This document shows positions 1-5,809 of a stretch of DNA of 6,144 nucleotides, piece by piece. Every line of letters starts with the position of its first letter. The stretch's first letter is position 1. Under the pieces are notes generated by a model. It saw nothing but the letters and a program-made list of their open reading frames with translations, did no database searches and was not told the origin of the DNA. Both the position numbers and the translations under genes were made by a program. Origin of the DNA: Holosporales bacterium (GTDB lineage Bacteria; Pseudomonadota; Alphaproteobacteria; BNTO01); the NCBI GenBank assembly GCA_031257795.1, contig JAIRNW010000033.1:1-6144 (forward strand), written 5' to 3'.

Positions 1-1
1 T

Positions 2-106
2 TTTGTGCGCCTAAAAAGTTACATACTAACCACCAAACGCAAAGGCGCATGCGTGCTAGATTCTATTCGGGAATTGTTCTCAAATCCTTCGACCGCACCG
101 GCATAG
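2..106 (+). CDS. C-terminal fragment of a probable IS66-like transposase (5' end outside window)
   Basis: Frame 2 is open from the window edge to a TAG at 104-106 and gives 34 residues beginning FVRLKSYILT and ending FSNPSTAPA. The pattern, an aromatic residue then R-(L/I)-K/R-SYI-x-T, a basic K/R-K-G stretch, LD-(S/A)-I-R and a short P-rich tail, resembles from memory the C-terminus of IS66-type and related DDE transposases. Those often read like RSYISTARKNG followed by LDAL and a P-containing end. No start, catalytic residue or insertion-sequence terminus is visible, so whether the element is intact cannot be judged. Frame 1 is also open to 114 but its composition is less protein-like. It could instead be the tail of an unrelated gene. 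Confidence 0.4.
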   Translation, partial: FVRLKSYILTTKRKGACVLDSIRELFSNPSTAPA

Positions 107-232
107 CTGAGTAGTAACTCCTAAAGTGAAAGAAACCCTATCCGTCACAAAAAATTCGCCAGCCCGTCGTTCGCCAGCCCGTCGAATTAACTATGCGACA
201 GGGCCAGCGACTCTAAAAAATCTACCAAGACA
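107..232. other. Non-coding gap between transposase-like tail and small exported-protein gene
   Basis: Apart from the 15-bp tandem duplication, nothing here is assignable. I found no convincing insertion-sequence terminal repeat, tRNA or terminator. A plus-strand frame starting with GTG at 126 crosses it and runs into the antisense of the minus-strand gene; I treat that frame as spurious. On the minus strand a 13-codon frame starting at an ATG 13 nt after a GGAG is present, but it is too short to support as a gene. Confidence 0.4.
155..184. repeat. 15-bp perfect tandem duplication inside a short inverted repeat
   Basis: The unit TTCGCCAGCCCGTCG occurs twice without a gap (155-169 and 170-184). 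The pair is bracketed by AATTCG at 153-158 and CGAATT at 183-188, a 6-bp inverted repeat overlapping the unit edges. It is GC-rich and lies in non-coding sequence between the transposase-like tail and the 3' end of the small exported-protein gene. On the minus strand, past that gene's stop, the repeat is followed by a run of six T, but I see no classical terminator stem. The simplest reading is a replication-slippage duplication. Confidence 0.75.
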
Positions 233-520
233 CTATGTTAGCTTGAGACGGCGAAAGAGACGCTGCCACCATTTTCGCTTTGGTTCGTTCATGGTTTTCC
301 GCTGTCCCACACCTTGCTTTGCTGCGTTAACAACGTCATGCACTTGATTGCTAAGACCATTAACAAGGCTAATCTGCTCTTGCAGTGCTTTCTGTAAGCT
401 TCTTACACTACTCTCTGCCTCACTAACCGCTTTATCAAAATCCTGGCCAAACCCAACCTGCAGAGAGAGAAAAGCAACAAGCCCTGCACACAATAACGGC
501 ACTCTATTTATGGCCCCCAT
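233..520 (-). CDS. Small exported coiled-coil protein with a cationic C-terminal tail, unknown function
   Basis: This 95-residue protein belongs to no family I recognise. Residues 1-25 are a plausible Sec signal peptide: an Arg at 6, a hydrophobic core at about 7-20, and a possible cleavage after VGFG before Gln26. Residues 32-67 carry a 3-4 heptad spacing of mostly hydrophobic residues (V32, A35, V39, L42, L46, V53, L56, V60, V63, A67), predicting a coiled coil that would oligomerise or bind a partner. The last 15 residues, KRKWWQRLFRRLKLT, are Arg/Lys- and Trp-rich and could form an amphipathic membrane- or nucleic-acid-binding helix. I chose the ATG at 520 because GGAGG lies 7 nt upstream (528-532 on the plus strand) and the signal peptide starts there; a longer frame reaching 580 has no such support. 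The gene is divergent from uvrB. A periplasmic or outer-surface role is inference. Confidence 0.72.
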   Translation of the reverse strand: MGAINRVPLLCAGLVAFLSLQVGFGQDFDKAVSEAESSVRSLQKALQEQISLVNGLSNQVHDVVNAAKQGVGQRKTMNEPKRKWWQRLFRRLKLT

Positions 521-551
521 CCTAAATCCTCCAAAAAAGACATCTTGGACT

Positions 552-580
552 GTTATATCTCCGCAAAGCGTGAAAAACAA
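552..580 (-). promoter_or_regulatory. Predicted sigma-70 promoter of the small exported-protein gene
   Basis: On the minus strand, TTGTTT (575-580) is separated by 17 bp from TATAAC (552-557), a near-consensus pair. Transcription would start near 545, about 25 nt before the ATG at 520 and upstream of its GGAGG site. Geometry and position fit, but the call rests on sequence alone. Confidence 0.5.
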
Positions 581-692
581 GATTTTTCTGCACCACCAGA
601 TATCGTTTCGTGTCTTCTCATCTTCATCCGGAGCTGTCCACTTTAAATCACCATGTCACGGATTCTAAACTCACACACTAAATATTTCCAGC

Positions 693-721
693 TTGGTATA
701 AGCATAGGCTTGTAGTACAAT
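693..721 (+). promoter_or_regulatory. Predicted sigma-70 promoter of uvrB
   Basis: TTGGTA (693-698) and TACAAT (716-721) are separated by exactly 17 bp, a good match to a housekeeping promoter. Transcription would start near 728, leaving a 5' leader of about 25 nt before the GTG at 753. I see no LexA-type SOS operator nearby, so SOS control of uvrB is not indicated. Confidence 0.5.
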
Positions 722-752
722 TCCCCTGATATCTAGCCTTGGTTGATTTCCC

Positions 753-2786
753 GTGCACCCTCGAACTTTCCAATTGCATTCCTCCTTCAGCCCCAGTGGA
801 GACCAGCCCGCAGCGATCGATTTCCTCGTTAAAGGCCTTCGCGACAATGCAAAAGACCTGGTTCTGCTCGGGGTTACCGGCTCAGGCAAAACATTTACAA
901 TGGCGAATGTGATAGAGGCAGCGGCCGTTCCTACCCTCATCCTGAGCCCCAACAAAACCCTCGCTTCGCAGGTCTACGCGGAGATGAAAGCGTTCTTCCC
1001 AAATAACGCCGTTGAATACTTCGTTTCGTATTATGACTACTACAAACCTGAAGCCTACGTTCCGCGCACAGACACGTACATTGAAAAAGTCGCTAGCGTG
1101 AACGACGAAATCGACCGCATGAGACACTCCGCAACGCAGGGCGTGCTGGAGCGCCCCGACGTGATAGTGGTCGCCAGCGTTTCCTGCATATACGGCCTCG
1201 GCGCCCCGGAATCCTACCAAGAAATGTCGTTCGGGCTGGAGGTCGGGCAAATCATCGTTGTACACGATTTGCTGATGTCTCTATCATCTTTGCTGTATCG
1301 CAGGAACGACATCGTGTTGCAGCGCGGAACATTTCGCAACAAGGGGGATATCGTGGAAATCTTCCCATCGCAATACGAAGACAGAGCCTGGCGCATCAAT
1401 TTTTTCGGCGATGAAATCGAGGAAATTTTCGAGATAGATCCACTCACAGGGGAGAAGTTTTACCAATTAGCGAAAATCAGAATATACCCAAACAGCCATT
1501 ACACAATTCCGCGCCCAACACTGAACCAAGCCATTGTCAGCATAAGGCGCGACCTAGAGCAGCGCCTCACTGAGCTGACAAGCGAAGGGAAGCTGCTGGA
1601 GGCCCAGCGTTTGGTGGAAAGGGTGAGGTATGACCTGGAAAGCCTGAGCTCGTGCGGAACATGCTCTGGCGTTGAGAATTATTCGAGATATTTTAATGGA
1701 CGAAATCCAGGTGAGCCCCCACCGACGCTGTTCGAGTATTTTCCGAAGCCGTCGCTGCTGATAGTTGATGAGTCTCACGTTACTGTTCCGCAGCTCGCCG
1801 GTATGTATAGGGGCGACCAAGCACGCAAGCGAACGTTGGTTGAGTTTGGTTTTCGCCTGCCATCCTGCAGAGACAACAGGCCTCTGAACTTTGAGGAATG
1901 GCAGGAGATTCGCCCCAATACCATTTATGTTTCTGCAACGCCGGGCCCGTGGGAGCTCGAGCAAACGGGCGGAATGTACGCGGAGCAGATCATCCGGCCA
2001 ACTGGTTTGCTGGATCCAGAATGTATAGTGCGTCCTTGCGAGCACCAGGTTGACGATTTGATCGAGGAATGTCACAGGACAATCGAGGCCGGCTGGCGTG
2101 TGCTTATCACGGTTTTAACGAAAAGGATGGCTGAGCAATTGAGCGAGTATTTGGTTGAGGCAGGAATTAAGGCGCAATATTTGCATTCCGGAGTTGAAAC
2201 TTTAGAGCGCATTGAGATTTTGCAAGATTTAAGAGCGAAAAAGTTTGACGTTCTGATAGGAATAAATTTGTTGCGCGAGGGTTTGGACATTCCAGAGTGT
2301 GCGTTAGTTGCGATTTTAGATGCTGACAAAGAGGGTTTTCTGCGTTCGAAGCGCTCGTTGATACAGACAATAGGGCGAGCCGCGAGGAATGCCGAGGGGC
2401 GCGTGATTTTTTACGCAGACAACATGACGGAATCCATGGAAGCGGCTCTGAAAGAGACGTTGGAGCGCCGCACCAAGCAGATGGACTATAACACGGAACA
2501 TGGGATTACGCCTCAGTCGGTGACGAAGGAGATCGCGCCAAGGCGTGTTGCGAGGGAGGACGGAGATAGCGCTATGAACTCTAAAATGAAGAAGCGGGAA
2601 ATGCACGACGCCATAGCGAAGAAACTGGCTGAGATAGATTCTTTGGGGAGCTTGGATCAAATCCAGGAGAAAATTAAAATGCTTGAGGAAGCGATGATTA
2701 AGGAGGCGAAGAATCTGAACTTCGAGAAAGCCGCCCTGATTAGGGATGAAGTGAAGGACCTGAAACTTCTATTCCTAAACCTATGA
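753..2786 (+). CDS. uvrB: Excinuclease ABC subunit B (UvrB), DNA damage recognition helicase
   Basis: UvrB accepts damaged DNA from UvrA, verifies the lesion by threading a strand behind its beta-hairpin, and recruits UvrC for the dual incision of nucleotide excision repair in the cytoplasm. At 677 residues it is full length (E. coli UvrB is about 673). Visible landmarks in order are the Q-motif-like SPSGDQPAAI at 13-22, Walker A GVTGSGKT at 40-47, the Tyr-rich beta-hairpin around 92-112 (YYDYYKPEAYVPRTDTYIEK), the DEAD-like VDESH at about 338-342, LREGLDIPE, helicase motif VI IQTIGRAARN at 537-546, and a C-terminal UVR motif at about 637-672 that would bind UvrC. The start is GTG: an in-frame stop at 744-746 excludes anything earlier, and the N-terminus matches the family. 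No strong Shine-Dalgarno precedes it. The gene is monocistronic here, and nothing is missing or broken. Confidence 0.98.
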   Translation: MHPRTFQLHSSFSPSGDQPAAIDFLVKGLRDNAKDLVLLGVTGSGKTFTMANVIEAAAVPTLILSPNKTLASQVYAEMKAFFPNNAVEYFVSYYDYYKPEAYVPRTDTYIEKVASVNDEIDRMRHSATQGVLERPDVIVVASVSCIYGLGAPESYQEMSFGLEVGQIIVVHDLLMSLSSLLYRRNDIVLQRGTFRNKGDIVEIFPSQYEDRAWRINFFGDEIEEIFEIDPLTGEKFYQLAKIRIYPNSHYTIPRPTLNQAIVSIRRDLEQRLTELTSEGKLLEAQRLVERVRYDLESLSSCGTCSGVENYSRYFNGRNPGEPPPTLFEYFPKPSLLIVDESHVTVPQLAGMYRGDQARKRTLVEFGFRLPSCRDNRPLNFEEWQEIRPNTIYVSATPGPWELEQTGGMYAEQIIRPTGLLDPECIVRPCEHQVDDLIEECHRTIEAGWRVLITVLTKRMAEQLSEYLVEAGIKAQYLHSGVETLERIEILQDLRAKKFDVLIGINLLREGLDIPECALVAILDADKEGFLRSKRSLIQTIGRAARNAEGRVIFYADNMTESMEAALKETLERRTKQMDYNTEHGITPQSVTKEIAPRRVAREDGDSAMNSKMKKREMHDAIAKKLAEIDSLGSLDQIQEKIKMLEEAMIKEAKNLNFEKAALIRDEVKDLKLLFLNL

Positions 2787-2802
2787 TGTATCAAGCCACA
2801 AA

Positions 2803-2835
2803 GAGCTAGCGGGTTCGTCGATTCCCACCGAGCTC
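2803..2835 (+). terminator. Weak hairpin after uvrB, possible terminator
   Basis: GAGCT (2803-2807) pairs with AGCTC (2831-2835), and an inner GGG pairs with CCC across an internal loop. The hairpin starts 16 nt after the uvrB stop but lacks the following T-run, so it is not a classical intrinsic terminator. The much larger palindromic repeat further downstream may do the job instead. Confidence 0.25.
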
Positions 2836-2974
2836 TCCTACCACAAAGTGCTCTTCGTCCCACTCTGTTTATTAGACCTGTTCACGGTTAAATCTAAAAT
2901 GCGTTAATTCAAAGTAAAGCAACGAAGCCGGCTCACTGTTCCATTGCGGATGCCAGCTTATCTGAGCGGAGTGT
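2836..2974. other. Spacer between uvrB and palindromic repeat copy 1, no gene seen
   Basis: Part of the gap between convergent uvrB and the transglycosylase gene. No reading frame with a ribosome binding site, tRNA or recognisable motif is visible, and the sequence is not shared with the region upstream of repeat copy 2. This places the left boundary of the repeat at about 2975. Confidence 0.5.
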
Positions 2975-3139
2975 ATTGGACCTCTTTCCAAACTCTTCAA
3001 AATCAGTTTTTGTGTACGTCGATCCGGTTCGAAACTCACGTACATCTAGGTACGCTCCGCTTCTGTGCTCCGTGTCTCCTTCCCAAAATTCTGATTTTGA
3101 AGGTTTTGAAAGAGGTCCATTATGTCAACTGGTTCTAAA
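2975..3139. repeat. Palindromic repeat element, copy 1 (long inverted arms)
   Basis: This 165-bp unit recurs at 5645-5809 with 160 identical positions; the differences in this copy are at 3013, 3049, 3057, 3107 and 3130. The ends are inverted arms: 2975-3006 (beginning ATTGGACCTCTTTCC) pairs with 3091-3120 (ending GAAAGAGGTCCAT), with about two gaps and one mismatch over 30 bp. A further CAAAA/TTTTG pairing sits just inside the arms. The central loop of about 80 nt contains smaller inverted repeats, notably TGTACGT (3013-3019) with ACGTACA (3038-3044), and CGTAC-ATCTAG-GTACG. The unit extends about 19 bp past the right arm, so it is asymmetric. It lies between convergent gene ends and could fold into a bidirectional terminator-like hairpin. 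Its size and design recall Rickettsiales palindromic elements; membership of a named family is not shown. Confidence 0.9.
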
Positions 3140-4703
3140 ACAAACGCCAGATCATGTACTGCTGTATTTCTGTTTGCAGTAGGCTCGAGTACACAACGAA
3201 AGCCTCGATCACCCTCTTTATATAGTTCCTTGTTTCTGCAAATGAAATTAATTCCATCCAAAAAATAGACAAAATGTCGCGGCCAGGATACCCAAAATCC
3301 GCCACCCAACGCGCCGCATTCCCTTCCCCGGCGTTGTACGCGGCGGCAATCAACACAATATTCCCGTCAAATTTATCCACAAGATTGCACAGATGATACG
3401 TCCCCAAAACGAGATTGTCGTCCCCGGCGCTCAAATCGTAAACATCCTTACTCTCGAGCTTCTGCTTTTTCACAAGATTATTGAACGCCATCCTGGCCGT
3501 TCCAGGAATTATTTGCATTAGCCCAACGGCACCAGCTTGGCTGCGCGCGGTTTCAACAAAATTGCTTTCCACTTTTATTACGGTGTGCAGAAGCGTTTTC
3601 ACAAAATCCATATGAATTTTACTACTGTGTATCTGCGAAAGAAGAATCCCTAAGGCGTCGTCAGGGAAAAACGGATAGCCATCAAAGTCCAGCTCATTCT
3701 TCAACTCAGTGTATGAGGGCGGAGGAGCTGTAACCCTTATCCTCTGCATGTAATCGGCGATTTGCCTGCAATTTGCCTCGTACCTTTCCATTATGCTAGG
3801 ATCGCCCGAGGTCGGCAGTTCTTTCGCGAGAGCCTGAACCTGCCCATTCAAAACATCAATTAACTGCACCAACCTCGGTTCCATCATCGGCCTCACGCAC
3901 TGGCGCGGCAGGATTTTGTGGAAAATTTGTTGACCAGTTATATTAATCATATTTAAAACTCTTTGCATTAACACCTGCGCCACGCAACTGTACATCGTGT
4001 ATTTCCCAGGGATCATAGCTGCATACTCAAGCCAAGACAGACTTTCAACCAGCCGGTCCTGCAGCAAAAGCGCCTGCCCGATAAGCACGGAACATTTGCA
4101 TTTGATGTTATCGTTTTTGGTTGCGTTGATCACGTAAACCAACCTTTTGATAGCGTCTCTATACTGTTTCAAAAAGCATATACTTATCACCCCCAGCAAG
4201 AACTCGATGCTTCCGTACAGCTCGTCTTGCGCGCGATTAGATTGGACTTCACAAACTGGGATTGTGTGATTAGCCAAAACACTTTGGGCCGCAGAAAAAT
4301 TTTTCTCCGCTAAAAAAATCCTGGCCACCTCGGTTCTTTTGTCGTTTGGGATGCTGTTGAATGTTTTGAACATTTGCTCAGTTCGCCCAGACGCCATGCA
4401 TGCCTTCAAAGAATTAGCCAGCGTTATGGATGTTTGGCGCTGCGAGACATGCGGCATGGTTGGCCGCTGAGGTGTTTTGGCGTGTTTCCTCCTTGTGTTT
4501 CTATCTTCGCCGTTTAAGCCAGCCGCTGAAGTGCTAGCGTTGCGGGCTCTTTGTGGACTGCCCCCTCTTGGAGCCGCGCAAAAAAGCCTCTCACTAACCA
4601 GTAGACAAACAGCAGCGATAATGAGTAGAGTGCAGCATGTTTTTTTATGGCCACTCGAGTTTCTCGTGGCTTGACGTGATGCAGGAGAAAATTTTATGAA
4701 CAT
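3135..4703 (-). CDS. Soluble lytic murein transglycosylase-like protein, GH23 SLT domain
   Basis: This 522-residue protein should cleave the MurNAc-GlcNAc bond of peptidoglycan with formation of 1,6-anhydro-MurNAc. Residues 1-45 hold basic residues (K20, K21) and a hydrophobic segment at about 22-36, so it is exported or membrane-anchored. A Ser/Arg-rich linker and a long helical region (about 90-345) resemble the superhelical part of Slt70. The SLT domain has the catalytic Glu at about 379 in VIKVESNF, GLMQI at about 394-398, AYNAG at about 455-459 and ETRNY at about 490-494; all key motifs are intact. It is shorter than E. coli Slt70 (about 645 residues). I chose the ATG at 4703 because it directly precedes the signal-like segment. 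The frame stays open to 5033, but that part is antisense to dapA and reads as random sequence. The start overlaps dapA by 8 bp, has no clear Shine-Dalgarno, and the stop codon lies within repeat copy 1. Confidence 0.9.
   Translation of the reverse strand: MFIKFSPASRQATRNSSGHKKTCCTLLIIAAVCLLVSERLFCAAPRGGSPQRARNASTSAAGLNGEDRNTRRKHAKTPQRPTMPHVSQRQTSITLANSLKACMASGRTEQMFKTFNSIPNDKRTEVARIFLAEKNFSAAQSVLANHTIPVCEVQSNRAQDELYGSIEFLLGVISICFLKQYRDAIKRLVYVINATKNDNIKCKCSVLIGQALLLQDRLVESLSWLEYAAMIPGKYTMYSCVAQVLMQRVLNMINITGQQIFHKILPRQCVRPMMEPRLVQLIDVLNGQVQALAKELPTSGDPSIMERYEANCRQIADYMQRIRVTAPPPSYTELKNELDFDGYPFFPDDALGILLSQIHSSKIHMDFVKTLLHTVIKVESNFVETARSQAGAVGLMQIIPGTARMAFNNLVKKQKLESKDVYDLSAGDDNLVLGTYHLCNLVDKFDGNIVLIAAAYNAGEGNAARWVADFGYPGRDILSIFWMELISFAETRNYIKRVIEAFVVYSSLLQTEIQQYMIWRLF
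4683..4687 (+). promoter_or_regulatory. Ribosome binding site of dapA
   Basis: AGGAG lies 8 nt before the ATG at 4696 and fixes the dapA start. It is embedded in the antisense of codons near the beginning of the transglycosylase gene, about residues 6-7, so this stretch carries two functions. A TTGACG at 4671-4676 lies just upstream, but no -10 box sits at a usable distance, so I do not call a dapA promoter. Confidence 0.8.
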
Positions 4704-5604
4704 TTCAGGGTCGTTTGTCGCATTAGTTTCCCCTTTCAACAATGATACTGTTGATACCAAGGCCTTACAAGATCTCGTCCTTTGGCACGCAGAAAACAAA
4801 ACCGACGGAATCGTCGTGGCCGGCTCAACTGGCGAATCGTTTTTGCTATCCGAGGACGAGCGCTCCAGCATAATCCACGCAGCCGTCAACGCCAGCAGGT
4901 CGCACAGCCAGATCGACAAAACCACAGGACACACACCGATTTTCGCCGGGGTCAGCGCGATAGCAACGCGAGACGCGATTCGTCTGGCTAAAGAGGCCGA
5001 GAAATGCGGCGCGGACGGCATAATGCTGGTCACTCCGTGCTATATCAAGCCGACTCAGGAGGGGGCGGTCGCGTTCTTTAAGGCGGTTGCAGAGCAAGTA
5101 CAGCTCCCGATTATTGTGTACAATCACCCGTTGCGTACTGGGACGAACCTGCAGCTGAAAACGCTGATCGAGATATGTGAGGCCGCGCAAAATATCGTGG
5201 CGATTAAGGATTCCAGCAACAATCTGGAGTCGATATCCTTGCTGCGCCAACAGCTCCCGGAGCGAGTGTCTTTGTTTAGTGGGGATGACGGGACAAATAT
5301 TGGCTTTTTGGCCCAGGGCGGCAGTGGGATCATTTCGGTGACGGCAAACATATATCCGAACTTGTGTAAGCTTTTGGTGAAGTCGTGGAAAGAGGGCGAC
5401 TGCAAAAAGGCTTTCGACATTCATTTGTCGCTGTCGCAAGTAAATAAGGCGATGTTTTGTGAGCCTAATCCGTGCCCAGTGAAGTTCGCGTTGTTTAAAA
5501 AAGGGAAGATAAAGAACGAAGTCAGGAAACCTCTTTTGCCGGTTAAGGATGGGAGCCCTTCAGCGCAGATGATCATGGACAGCATGGCGCTTGTGAAGGA
5601 ATAG
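4696..5604 (+). CDS. dapA: 4-hydroxy-tetrahydrodipicolinate synthase (DapA)
   Basis: DapA condenses pyruvate with aspartate semialdehyde to 4-hydroxytetrahydrodipicolinate, the first committed step of the diaminopimelate/lysine pathway in the cytoplasm. The product is 302 residues, close to the usual length of about 290-300, with TIM-barrel landmarks throughout. These include GSTGES at 43-48 (S44 in place of the E. coli Thr44, T45 kept), PCYIKPTQEG at 114-123, the proton-relay Tyr142 and Arg147 in VYNHPLRTG, the Schiff-base Lys171 in VAIKDSS, and SGDDGTN. The family also contains N-acetylneuraminate lyases and aldolases, but the Tyr/Arg/Lys set and PxYxxPxQEG segment favour DapA. The ATG has a good AGGAG site. 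It is divergent from the transglycosylase gene with an 8-bp start overlap. No other lysine gene is nearby. Confidence 0.95.
   Translation: MNISGSFVALVSPFNNDTVDTKALQDLVLWHAENKTDGIVVAGSTGESFLLSEDERSSIIHAAVNASRSHSQIDKTTGHTPIFAGVSAIATRDAIRLAKEAEKCGADGIMLVTPCYIKPTQEGAVAFFKAVAEQVQLPIIVYNHPLRTGTNLQLKTLIEICEAAQNIVAIKDSSNNLESISLLRQQLPERVSLFSGDDGTNIGFLAQGGSGIISVTANIYPNLCKLLVKSWKEGDCKKAFDIHLSLSQVNKAMFCEPNPCPVKFALFKKGKIKNEVRKPLLPVKDGSPSAQMIMDSMALVKE
4742..4770 (-). promoter_or_regulatory. Candidate promoter of the transglycosylase gene, inside dapA
   Basis: On the minus strand TTGTAA (4765-4770) and TATCAT (4742-4747) are separated by 17 bp. Transcription would begin near 4735 and leave a leader of about 32 nt before the ATG at 4703. 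Because the two genes overlap at their starts, the promoter must lie inside the 5' coding part of dapA or further upstream, which makes this pair plausible but not certain. Confidence 0.35.
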
Positions 5605-5623
5605 ATCCTAAAAATCTGCGGGC

Positions 5624-5640
5624 TTGCTAGGCTACAGCAA
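5624..5640 (+). terminator. Short hairpin after dapA, weak terminator candidate
   Basis: TTGCT (5624-5628) and AGCAA (5636-5640) form a 5-bp stem with a 7-nt loop, 20 nt after the dapA stop. There is no T-run behind it. The large palindromic repeat beginning 5 nt further on is a stronger candidate for ending the dapA transcript. Confidence 0.2.
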
Positions 5641-5644
5641 AGTC

Positions 5645-5809
5645 ATTGGACCTCTTTCCAAACTCTTCAAAATCAGTTTTTGGGTACGTCGATCCGGTTC
5701 GAAACTCACGTACATCTAAGTACGCTGCGCTTCTGTGCTCCGTGTCTCCTTCCCAAAATTCTGATTTTGAAGGTTTCGAAAGAGGTCCATTATGTCAACA
5801 GGTTCTAAA
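5645..5809. repeat. Palindromic repeat element, copy 2
   Basis: Second copy of the unit at 2975-3139, in the same orientation. Arms are 5645-5676 and 5761-5790. Differences from copy 1 are at 5683 (G), 5719 (A), 5727 (G), 5777 (C) and 5800 (A). Shared sequence ends at 5809 (GGTTCTAAA) and flanking bases on both sides are unrelated, which sets the boundaries. I see no obvious target-site duplication. It sits between dapA and the next plus-strand gene, where it could separate transcripts. Confidence 0.9.

Noticed and set aside
1..50. Minus-strand ATG at 50 with a hydrophobic start running off the left edge
   Set aside because: No ribosome binding site and only 16 codons are visible; the overlapping plus-strand transposase-like tail is better supported.
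126..347. Plus-strand 73-codon frame with an RRSPARRSPARR stretch
   Set aside because: The Arg/Pro pattern comes from the 15-bp tandem duplication, and the second half is antisense to the small exported-protein gene. No ribosome binding site is seen.
1554..2075. Minus-strand 173-codon frame inside uvrB
   Set aside because: It is antisense to conserved UvrB motifs, with no recognisable family and no upstream signals.
2803..2845. tRNA-like 3' end (GGGTTCG...CCC...ACCA)
   Set aside because: The T-loop would be 10 nt, the T-stem does not pair properly, and no matching acceptor, D-arm or anticodon arm precedes it.
4704..5033. Extension of the transglycosylase frame upstream of 4703 to a 632-residue product
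   Set aside because: This part is wholly antisense to the N-terminal third of dapA, whose family motifs are unmistakable. The extension has no signal peptide or domain, while a hydrophobic export segment follows the ATG at 4703.
4846..5439. Minus-strand 197-codon frame inside dapA
   Set aside because: It is a shadow frame of dapA with Arg/Gln-rich composition, no export signal and no domain, and it lacks a credible ribosome binding site.
2975..5809. Composite transposon bounded by the two repeats, carrying the transglycosylase gene and dapA
   Set aside because: The repeats encode no transposase, no target-site duplication is visible, and the enclosed genes are ordinary chromosomal genes. 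Two independent insertions are simpler.
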